Assembly (NCBI GenBank): GCA_946402595.1
Contig: CAMIWY010000085.1
Span: forward strand, 1-6,431
Reading direction: 5' to 3'
Origin: an uncultured Clostridia bacterium
GTDB taxonomy: Bacteria; Bacillota; Clostridia; Peptostreptococcales; Anaerovoracaceae
Length of the DNA stretch: 6,431 nucleotides
The notes below the pieces were generated by a model that ran no database searches, was not told the origin of the DNA, and saw only the letters and a program-made list of their open reading frames with translations. This document shows, piece by piece, positions 1 through 4,848 of the stretch. A program made the translations under genes and the position numbers. Positions within the stretch are counted from its first letter, which is position 1. Each line of letters opens with the position of its first letter.

Positions 1-48
1 TCCGGTATATATGCAAAATCCTTACGGGCCGATTCCGGTATATCTCCC
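1..48. other. Left-edge non-coding sequence with a 33-bp-spaced direct repeat
   Basis: No gene can be supported in these bases. The 10-mer TCCGGTATAT occurs at 1-10 and again at 34-43, and the 9-mer TCCGGTATA recurs at 201-209 inside the end of the NUDIX gene. The 33-bp spacing could be the tail of something outside the window, but two copies are too few to tell. The rest is AT-rich and carries no clear promoter. Confidence 0.3.
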
Positions 49-110
49 GCCTTATATCTCAGAATAAGGCAAGAAGCCTGCAGGCACTATATGTGCCCCT
101 CAGGCTTCTT
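49..110 (-). terminator. Two adjacent perfect hairpins, probable terminator of the MocR-NUDIX operon
   Basis: Two hairpins abut at 70/71. The first pairs GCCTTAT (49-55) with ATAAGGC (64-70) around an 8-nt loop. The second pairs AAGAAGCCTG (71-80) with CAGGCTTCTT (101-110), and holds an inner stem GGCAC (83-87) with GTGCC (93-97) around TATAT. They lie about 65 bp beyond the NUDIX stop. Read on the minus strand, the larger stem ends in CTTCTT and is followed by GCC, so the U-tract is interrupted. It could also serve a plus-strand gene beyond the left edge, where the stem also ends in CTTCTT. A terminator is the likeliest role, but the lack of a clean U run limits confidence. Confidence 0.6.
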
Positions 111-173
111 CTATCATACCACATATGACGTTAGATAGCTTTACTCAAACGTCAGGATTTCTATTTATTTTTT

Positions 174-668
174 CTACTTTCCGATTACCGTGCACTTCTC
201 TCCGGTATAGCTCAGAGTCAGGGATATCTCACGCTCGCCGGCAAGGAGTTTTCCCAGGAACACCCGGTCTCCCTCCCACATCGGAAGATCCATTATCTCA
301 GACGCGTCTATCCACCTCAGCTCACCTTCATCGCATTCCGGAAGGGTGCAGATGCCTTCCGCACGGTACAGCTCCGCCGCATCAGGATCCGCAGGTTCGA
401 AGTCGTCTGAGTAATACAGATACATATCCTCATCTTCATAGACATCCGCACGGAAATGTATCACACCGCAGAAATGCGCCGATCCGAGCCTGAGCCCGGT
501 CTCCTCCATGACCTCGCGTCTGTTGCACTCATCCGGAGTCTCGCCCGGTTCTATCTTGCCGCCAATTCCGAGCCACTTTCCCTCGTTCGGGTCCTCAGGC
601 TTGCGGTTTCTGTACAGCATCAGCCATTTTCCTCTGTCCTCTATGTAGCAAAGCGTTGTTCTCTTCAT
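174..668 (-). CDS. NUDIX hydrolase, 8-oxo-dGTP diphosphatase (MutT)-like
   Basis: This is a 164-residue cytoplasmic NUDIX pyrophosphohydrolase. A complete NUDIX box runs from Gly37 to Leu59: GKIEPGE, seven residues, then REVMEETGL, exactly matching G-x5-E-x7-REU-x-EE-x-GU, so the Mg2+-binding glutamates are present. The N-terminal stretch with LMLYRNRK and NEGKWLGIGGK resembles Gram-positive proteins usually annotated as 8-oxo-dGTP diphosphatases, which clean oxidised nucleotides from the pool. The actual substrate cannot be read from the sequence. The start ATG lies only 2 bp after the TGA of the MocR gene, and a GAGGGG ribosome site 9 nt upstream sits inside the end of that gene, so the two are co-transcribed and probably translationally coupled. 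The length is normal for the family. Confidence in the fold is high; confidence in the substrate is moderate. Confidence 0.93.
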   Translation of the reverse strand: MKRTTLCYIEDRGKWLMLYRNRKPEDPNEGKWLGIGGKIEPGETPDECNRREVMEETGLRLGSAHFCGVIHFRADVYEDEDMYLYYSDDFEPADPDAAELYRAEGICTLPECDEGELRWIDASEIMDLPMWEGDRVFLGKLLAGEREISLTLSYTGEKCTVIGK

Positions 669-670
669 TT

Positions 671-2101
671 TCAGTTTCCCCTCACAGTCTCCCTGAAAGC
701 CGACAGCATTTTCTGCACTGACGCCTTTATCTCACCGGCAGGTATCTGATTGTAATAGAATATCAGGTATATCAGACCGTCATGCGACAGCTGCGGGATG
801 CTCCTCACCTTGATCCCGAGCCCTGCAGCATCATCTATGAGCCTGACGGCAGTCTCCTTCTCATCCCCGCCTTCAGCGCCTGTATCTATCCTGAGTATGA
901 TGTTTATGCCCGAGCGGGTGTTTTCCGCCGAGGCAAAACTATCCTTTCCTCCGTACTCTCCGATCGCGTCCATGGCTTCACGCAGCTTATGCGAATACAG
1001 ATTACGTATCTTCCTCAGATTGGCTCCGTAGAAGCCCCTCTGCATGAACAGGGCCAGAGTGAGCTGCTCCGTCTTGGAACAGGTCTGGTCATAGTCCATC
1101 TTCATCGTTTCATATATGGATATCATGTCGTGAGGCAGCACCATGTAGCTGATCCTGACAGCAGGGAAAAGTGTGGATGTGAATGATCCGATGTATACGA
1201 CCCGCTTCCCGCCGTCGAGTCCCTGCAGGGCAGGGACAGGCATCCCGAAATACCTCAGCTCGCTGTCATAGTCGTCTTCAATGATGATGCTGTCGTTGTC
1301 GTCCGCCCACTCAAGGAGCCTGTGTCTCCGGCTTATCGGCATCAGCGCACCGGTCGGGAACTGGTTCTGCGGGCTGACATATACTGCCGATCTTATATTG
1401 GCCGGCAGCTTTTCTATCTCTATTCCGTCGCTTCTGACCGGAACGCTGCTTATCGCAAAACCCCTGTCGCCGAATATCCTGCTCGCCGGTTCATATCCCG
1501 GATCCTCCGTGCATACGAGGGTGATTCCCATTACCTTGAGTATTCTGGCTATATGTGTCACAAGCTGCTGAGTACCGGCGCTTATGACTACCTGCTCCGG
1601 GCCGCAGACGACCCCTCTTGACTTATACAGATATGATGCTATCTCAGTTCTCAGCGCAGGTTCCCCCTGACGGTCTCCCTCTGACAGAAGCAGCTCCGGC
1701 GTATCGTTAAGGACGCTGGCCATGCATTTTTTCCATTTGACAAAATCGAAGGATTCCGGATCGTACATCATGTCATTCTGATGTTCCTCGGCCTGAGTGA
1801 CCGTGACAGGATGCACATAGGTGCGGTCTGTTCCTCCGCCATGCGCCGTGCCGTCCCATGAGCCCTGGATGGCGTAAAAGCCGGACTGAGGTCTGCTCTC
1901 AAGATATCCTTCCACTATCAGCTGATCATATGCCATCCTGACAGTCGTGACGCTGACGCCCAGCATTCTGGCCATATTGCGGATCGAAGGCAGTCTCTCG
2001 CCCTGCGCGATCCTTCCGTCTGCGAGTTCCTTCTTCAGATAATCATATATCTGTACATACAGGCTCCTGGATGAGCCGCTGTCCAATTCCACGGAATACA
2101 T
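671..2101 (-). CDS. MocR/GabR-family transcriptional regulator lacking the PLP-binding lysine
   Basis: This 476-residue regulator has an N-terminal GntR-type winged helix (about residues 8-78; PSIRNMARMLGVSVTTVRMA then LIVEGYLESRPQSGFY) joined to a fold-type I aminotransferase-like domain (about 110-470). Aminotransferase landmarks include SEGDRQGEPALR, SAGTQQ, NQFPTGALM and DDYDSELRY (Asp276, Tyr278). MocR proteins normally bind pyridoxal phosphate through a lysine in a GTFSKTLFPALR-like motif. Here the motif reads GSFTSTLFPAVR, with Ser309 (codon TCC) at the lysine position. The flanking motif is intact, so this is a substitution rather than a frameshift, and the internal aldimine cannot form. 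Length and spacing match GabR, whose lysine I recall as Lys312. It heads an operon with the NUDIX gene and probably autoregulates from the palindrome at its promoter. The target genes and ligand are unknown. Confidence 0.94.
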   Translation of the reverse strand: MYSVELDSGSSRSLYVQIYDYLKKELADGRIAQGERLPSIRNMARMLGVSVTTVRMAYDQLIVEGYLESRPQSGFYAIQGSWDGTAHGGGTDRTYVHPVTVTQAEEHQNDMMYDPESFDFVKWKKCMASVLNDTPELLLSEGDRQGEPALRTEIASYLYKSRGVVCGPEQVVISAGTQQLVTHIARILKVMGITLVCTEDPGYEPASRIFGDRGFAISSVPVRSDGIEIEKLPANIRSAVYVSPQNQFPTGALMPISRRHRLLEWADDNDSIIIEDDYDSELRYFGMPVPALQGLDGGKRVVYIGSFTSTLFPAVRISYMVLPHDMISIYETMKMDYDQTCSKTEQLTLALFMQRGFYGANLRKIRNLYSHKLREAMDAIGEYGGKDSFASAENTRSGINIILRIDTGAEGGDEKETAVRLIDDAAGLGIKVRSIPQLSHDGLIYLIFYYNQIPAGEIKASVQKMLSAFRETVRGN

Positions 2102-2145
2102 TTAAATCACCCGTTTTCCCTTCCGGCTGTGTTCTTCACATCAAC

Positions 2146-2174
2146 AAAAAACTGTGATCATGAAGATCACAGTT
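2146..2174 (-). terminator. Perfect 10-bp hairpin with T6 tail: terminator of the transporter-SDR operon and 5' hairpin of the MocR transcript
   Basis: AACTGTGATC (2150-2159) and GATCACAGTT (2165-2174) form a perfect 10-bp stem with a 5-nt loop. On the minus strand the stem runs directly into six T residues (2151-2146). This is a canonical intrinsic terminator placed 64 bp after the SDR stop codon. The MocR promoter lies between that stop and this hairpin, so the same stem falls at about +1 to +25 of the MocR message. It may therefore also act as an attenuator, a stabilising 5' hairpin or a DNA operator. Confidence 0.85.
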
Positions 2175-2181
2175 CAGCATT

Positions 2182-2211
2182 ATTATAGTTTATCCGTATG
2201 CAGCCGGTCAA
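2182..2211 (-). promoter_or_regulatory. Sigma-A-type promoter of the MocR-NUDIX operon
   Basis: On the minus strand, TTGACC (2211-2206) is followed after 18 bp by a perfect TATAAT (2187-2182). The predicted start is near 2175, leaving a leader of about 75 nt before the MocR ATG at 2101. The leader opens with the palindrome that terminates the upstream operon. A GGGTGA ribosome site precedes the ATG. It is the strongest promoter-like sequence in the window and lies just after the SDR stop. Confidence 0.8.
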
Positions 2212-2237
2212 TCTCGGCATCCCGCCTGACAGCACAG

Positions 2238-2936
2238 TTACTCCGGCCAGACGAACTCCGCCCTGCCGGCTTCTCCCCCGTCTATGAGGAGGTTCTGGCC
2301 TGTCATGAACCTGTTGGTGACGCCTACGAAGTATATCCATTCAGCGATCTCTTCGGCTGATGCCCATCTTTTAAGCGGAGTCAGCTCCATGATCCTGTTC
2401 CACAGGACAGGGTCGTCCATCACGACTCTGTTGAGCTCGGTCGTCACCCCGCCCGGATCTATGCTGTTGCATATGGCGCGCGGCGCTATCCTCAGGGCAA
2501 CGTTCTTGGTATACGAAATGACGCCGCCCTTGCTTGCGGCATACTCCGGGAACTCAGATCCCGTGTGGCCGCTTGCCGATCCTATATTTACAACAGACTT
2601 TATCTCTTCGTTATTTACAGCGAGCATCTCGGTGACATTGATCATGCCCTTGAGATTGACATCTATGTCCCTTTCGCCCTCCTGTATCCCGGCGCAGTTT
2701 ATGAGCACCTCAGGAAGGAAGCCTTCAGGCAGACCATTTCGTATCGAAGCTGTATCGGTTATATCTGCTGTGTGATGATGATAGGTGCCGCAGCACTCTG
2801 CACTATCAGAGTATCTGAGCAGACCTTCATCGGCTTCCGCGATGTCCAGCCCGTGTACCTCATGACCCTTCTTCAGGAAGTATTCAGCGGTCGCTCTTCC
2901 TATTCCTCCGGAAGCTCCGGTTATCAGAACTCTCAT
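2238..2936 (-). CDS. Short-chain dehydrogenase/reductase (classical SDR)
   Basis: A 232-residue cytoplasmic NAD(P)-dependent oxidoreductase with a Rossmann fold. Visible motifs are TGASGGIG (residues 6-13, dinucleotide binding), NCAG (a variant of the NNAG motif), the catalytic serine in VNIGSASG, the YAASK catalytic Tyr-x3-Lys, and DPGGVTTE after the active site. Asp31 at the end of the second strand (GLDIAE) suggests a preference for NAD(H) over NADP(H). A longer in-frame reading begins at 3011, but the start at 2936 is chosen because AAGGAG sits 6 nt upstream and the protein then begins right at the Rossmann strand, as usual in the family; the longer reading would overlap the transporter gene. 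It follows that gene by 10 bp, so the two form one operon. The substrate cannot be inferred; names such as 3-oxoacyl-ACP reductase would be guesses. Confidence 0.93.
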   Translation of the reverse strand: MRVLITGASGGIGRATAEYFLKKGHEVHGLDIAEADEGLLRYSDSAECCGTYHHHTADITDTASIRNGLPEGFLPEVLINCAGIQEGERDIDVNLKGMINVTEMLAVNNEEIKSVVNIGSASGHTGSEFPEYAASKGGVISYTKNVALRIAPRAICNSIDPGGVTTELNRVVMDDPVLWNRIMELTPLKRWASAEEIAEWIYFVGVTNRFMTGQNLLIDGGEAGRAEFVWPE

Positions 2937-2946
2937 TTCCCGCTCC

Positions 2947-3699
2947 TTAATTTGCCGCAACTGCAACACGTCCCGCTTTTTCAGTATAGTCAATATACTG
3001 CTGTCCGACATGCTCAGCTTCCCACTGGCGGCTTACGCGGTAGCCTACCGGGCTGAATATTACCTCGCAGAGCAGTTCAGCCACAGCTCCCGTCAGGGAA
3101 CATACCAGCACCTGGGCAGCGCTCCACCCGAAGAAGTGATATGAAACGATCAACGCAAAAACAAGATTATCCACGAACTGTGCGATACCGGTGGAAATGA
3201 AGGATCTCATGGCGAACGCCCTGTAACCGCCGTATTTCAGGCGCTTTGCAACAGTCTGATTGATAAGGGAGTTGCAGATCGCAGCTGCAAGCATCGCAGT
3301 GCTGCTGCCGAGAACTACATACCAGCTGCCGCCGAAGGTAGCATTGAGACCGTCATTGACCTCGGTCATTCCTGTCGAATAGTATTCTCCCCACATTCCC
3401 GGTGTCATGGACATGACCTTGAATATGAGAGTCGCCAGCAGATTGATTACAAGCGCAAGAATAGAGATCTTGGCCGCTGCCTTAGGGCCAAAACGCTTGC
3501 ATATCATATCCATACACAGAAAACTTATCCAGCTGAGGGCAAATCCGCAGTCGAGTGCGAAGTATTTGACGGAAAGCAGTTCCTTGTTGGCGAGAAGGTT
3601 CATCATGATAACGCTCACGACGAACAAAGTGACAACGAGCGACGGGACGTTGCGCAGAAGAACGCGGTAATCGTCCAGCTCATTTTTAATGAATTGCAT
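2947..3699 (-). CDS. VUT/YhhQ-family membrane transporter (queuosine-precursor-type)
   Basis: A 250-residue integral membrane protein with about six predicted hydrophobic helices (near residues 17-38, 47-68, 77-96, 126-147, 166-190 and 194-220). The signature region DCGFALSWISFLCMD followed by KRFGPKAAAKIS, and the later QFVDNLVFALIVS and ELLCEVIFSPVGY, place it in the VUT family (COG1738, YhhQ type). Characterised members import queuosine precursors such as preQ0/preQ1; others are annotated only as vitamin-uptake-like. AAGGAG lies 9 nt before the ATG. The gene is first in an operon with the SDR and has its own promoter and a structured leader. The family call is solid; the substrate is inferred from family only, because no queuosine-synthesis gene is in the window. 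Confidence 0.88.
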   Translation of the reverse strand: MQFIKNELDDYRVLLRNVPSLVVTLFVVSVIMMNLLANKELLSVKYFALDCGFALSWISFLCMDMICKRFGPKAAAKISILALVINLLATLIFKVMSMTPGMWGEYYSTGMTEVNDGLNATFGGSWYVVLGSSTAMLAAAICNSLINQTVAKRLKYGGYRAFAMRSFISTGIAQFVDNLVFALIVSYHFFGWSAAQVLVCSLTGAVAELLCEVIFSPVGYRVSRQWEAEHVGQQYIDYTEKAGRVAVAAN

Positions 3700-3730
3700 A
3701 TTAAGAATCTCCTTTGGTTTTAGTATTTTA

Positions 3731-3787
3731 CAAGCAGGATATCGGACCCGAACTGCTTGGTCGGCCGGTTATTCTGTTCTCCGGCCG
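3731..3787 (-). promoter_or_regulatory. Two-hairpin 5' leader of the transporter-SDR mRNA
   Basis: Just after the predicted start near 3789, the transcript can fold CGGCCGG (3787-3781) with CCGGCCG (3768-3762) around a 12-nt loop, then CAAGCAG (3759-3753) with CTGCTTG (3737-3731) around a 15-nt loop beginning UUCGGG. An A-rich single-stranded tail with UACUAAAACC then leads into the AAGGAG ribosome site. A 7-bp stem followed by an A-rich tail superficially resembles the small preQ1 riboswitches that control queuosine-precursor transporters. However, the conserved CUA/UAG pseudoknot partners of class I and a CU-rich anti-Shine-Dalgarno loop of class II are not evident. A structured leader is well supported; ligand binding is speculative. 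Confidence 0.5.
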
Positions 3788-3795
3788 GCTGAACT

Positions 3796-3825
3796 ATTTT
3801 ACACTCGTGCACCTGTAAAAGTCAA
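3796..3825 (-). promoter_or_regulatory. Proximal promoter of the transporter-SDR operon
   Basis: On the minus strand, TTGACT (3825-3820) is followed after 18 bp by TAAAAT (3801-3796), each with five of six consensus bases. The predicted start at about 3790-3789 puts the first leader hairpin at the extreme 5' end of the message, with about 90 nt of untranslated leader. Confidence 0.7.
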
Positions 3826-3873
3826 CGGATTATACCATTGGGTGAAAAGTTGCACAAATTCATCAGAATAATT

Positions 3874-3897
3874 GAAAAACCGCTTAAAATATGTCAA
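3874..3897 (-). promoter_or_regulatory. Possible distal minus-strand promoter
   Basis: A perfect TTGACA (3897-3892) on the minus strand is followed after 18 bp by AATTAT (3873-3868), a 4/6 match to the -10 hexamer. The box given covers the -35 and spacer. It would add about 80 nt to the transporter leader and place the start close to the divergent repressor promoter, so the repressor could reach it. The weak -10 keeps confidence low. Confidence 0.35.
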
Positions 3898-3899
3898 AA

Positions 3900-3929
3900 T
3901 TGAGCTGCTAAGAACAATTCTAATAGTAT
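3900..3929 (+). promoter_or_regulatory. Candidate promoter of the XRE/S24-like repressor gene
   Basis: TTGAGC (3900-3905) and TAGTAT (3924-3929), 18 bp apart, each match four of six consensus bases. The start would be near 3936, followed by a leader of about 120 nt carrying both operator-like palindromes. Nearer -10-like sequences (for example TATTTT inside the palindromes) lack a matching -35. This is the best plus-strand candidate, but it is not strong. Confidence 0.4.
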
Positions 3930-3951
3930 TTTTCGGCGGTTTTTGCAAAAA

Positions 3952-3969
3952 CGATGAATATTTTCATCG
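3952..3969. promoter_or_regulatory. Operator-like palindrome 1
   Basis: CGATGAA and TTCATCG are perfect 7-bp inverted arms around TATT, an 18-bp dyad typical of dimeric helix-turn-helix repressors. It lies about 90 bp before the repressor start codon. A near copy occurs at 4015-4032, and the pairing suggests autoregulation by the adjacent XRE protein. Confidence 0.6.
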
Positions 3970-3983
3970 CTTTATTGATTTTA

Positions 3984-3997
3984 TCAGTGAAAACTGA
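3984..3997. promoter_or_regulatory. Small inverted repeat between the two operator-like sites
   Basis: TCAGT and ACTGA flank GAAA, a 5-bp dyad midway between the two larger palindromes. Its sequence differs from theirs. It could be a third, weaker protein site or chance in AT-rich DNA. Confidence 0.25.
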
Positions 3998-4014
3998 GTC
4001 CGTCAACACAAAAA

Positions 4015-4032
4015 CGCTGATTATTTTCATCA
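4015..4032. promoter_or_regulatory. Operator-like site 2, imperfect copy of palindrome 1
   Basis: This 18-mer matches the site at 3952-3969 at 15 of 18 positions, sharing the block TATTTTCATC, but its left arm is degenerate. It starts 63 bp after the first, close to six turns of B-DNA, so both sites would face the same side of the helix. It ends 25 bp before the repressor GTG and just ahead of its ribosome site. Confidence 0.5.
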
Positions 4033-4057
4033 TTTTGCTTCTGTGGAGGTAATTATT

Positions 4058-4750
4058 GTGAGTTTTCTTGATAAAATCGATGAATATTGTCACCAGCACA
4101 ATATGAAGCAGTCGCGGTTTGAGAGAGAATCCGGTCTGTCCAAGGGAATGATTTCCCGGTGGCGCAAGGGCACCAGACCAAGATACGACTCACTCCAGAT
4201 CGCTGCAGACTATATGCAGATCTCTCTCAAGGATCTTATCAGCCAGGATGCTGCAGATATTTACGGCAGCAAACCCGTACCGGACAGCTGGTCTGATGCC
4301 CCTGATGTGGTAAGGGACTCCGCGCTGAGATATATCCCTGTTTACAGATCCCCGGATTCAGTTGCGCATGACCCTGATCCCGCGGATATAGTAACGCATT
4401 TTGCGGTCCTTCCGGACAACACACCCGATGCGGATAAGTGCTACGGTGTAATGATCACGGATTCAGGCATGTCACCGTACATAGAAGCCGGTGATGTTGT
4501 CATTATCAGAGCCGATAACGAACCAGCCTCCGAAGACATCGTCGTAGTATACTCTCCCGGAACCGGCACCATATGCCGCAAGCTCGTAAGAGACGGGGAT
4601 GCCGTCATCCTGCAGCCCTTCAACAGGCACTGCAACGCCATCGTATACAGGCAGGAAGAGCTCGATCTCCTTCCGGTCATCTTCAAGGGCAAAGTAATCG
4701 ATATCATCCGTGACGTAAAAAGCTCTTCTGACAGCGTTCATGAACTGTAA
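4058..4750 (+). CDS. XRE-family repressor with a degenerate LexA/S24-like C-terminal domain
   Basis: A 230-residue DNA-binding protein. An XRE helix-turn-helix fills about residues 1-62 (MKQSRFERESGLSKGMISRW is the recognition region). An acidic linker follows, then an S24-like domain from about 90 to 225 (GMSPYIEAGDVVII, SEDIVVVY, AVILQPFN). Active LexA/CI-type proteins have Ser directly before Met and Lys in a VKRL motif. Here those positions are Gly137 (DSGM) and Arg174 (CRKL), separated by 37 residues, the same distance as Ser119-Lys156 in E. coli LexA. The linker shows no Ala-Gly or Cys-Gly cleavage pair. Self-cleavage is therefore unlikely, and the domain probably dimerises or senses something else. 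The GTG at 4058 is chosen because GGAGG lies 8 nt upstream; the in-frame GTG at 4043 overlaps that site. It is divergent from the transporter operon and is probably autoregulated. Confidence 0.9.
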   Translation: MSFLDKIDEYCHQHNMKQSRFERESGLSKGMISRWRKGTRPRYDSLQIAADYMQISLKDLISQDAADIYGSKPVPDSWSDAPDVVRDSALRYIPVYRSPDSVAHDPDPADIVTHFAVLPDNTPDADKCYGVMITDSGMSPYIEAGDVVIIRADNEPASEDIVVVYSPGTGTICRKLVRDGDAVILQPFNRHCNAIVYRQEELDLLPVIFKGKVIDIIRDVKSSSDSVHEL

Positions 4751-4753
4751 CTG

Positions 4754-4807
4754 AAAAGTGTGTCCTCACTGCCGCCTCACAGGCTTCAGTTGAAGACACA
4801 CTTTTTT
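4754..4807. terminator. Bidirectional terminator between the convergent repressor and cyclophilin genes
   Basis: AAAAGTGTGTC (4754-4764) pairs perfectly with GACACACTTTT (4795-4805), and ACTG and CC inside pair with GG and CAGT across small internal loops. On the plus strand the stem ends in six T residues (4802-4807), a good terminator 3 bp after the repressor stop. On the minus strand only four T residues follow, giving a weaker terminator for the cyclophilin gene. Confidence 0.85.
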
Positions 4808-4848
4808 GCATTTATTCGATCCCGGCAGCCACCGTACGATGAACGGAA

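Noticed and set aside
1..138. Plus-strand frame from the left edge to a stop at 136-138 as a gene tail
   Set aside because: It reads through both hairpins and shows no recognisable protein character; the hairpins indicate non-coding DNA.
2152..2172. CRP-like site: TGTGA and TCACA half-sites inside the palindrome
   Set aside because: The half-sites are 9 bp apart instead of the 6 required for a CRP site, and the dyad with its T6 tail is better explained as a terminator or MocR operator.
2937..3011. N-terminal extension of the SDR from an upstream ATG at 3011
   Set aside because: It would overlap the transporter coding sequence, and AAGGAG with correct spacing marks the start at 2936, which begins at the Rossmann strand.
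2284..3056. Plus-strand open frames of 163 codons each (2284-2775 and 2565-3056)
   Set aside because: They lie opposite the SDR and transporter genes, have no ribosome site and show no family motifs; they are antisense shadows.
3738..3752. Canonical preQ1-I riboswitch in the second leader hairpin
   Set aside because: The loop starts UUC and an A-rich tail follows, but there is no UAG to pair with the tail's CUA, no ACCC before the 3' arm, and the stem and loop are longer than the class consensus.
3875..3944. Long-range inverted repeat AAAAACCGC / GCGGTTTTT as a terminator
   Set aside because: The arms are 52 bp apart with little internal pairing, and they sit in a promoter region with no gene ending nearby.
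4239..4741. Minus-strand frames opposite the repressor gene (61-89 codons)
   Set aside because: They mutually overlap, lack start signals and recognisable motifs, and the plus-strand gene has clear HTH and S24-like domains.
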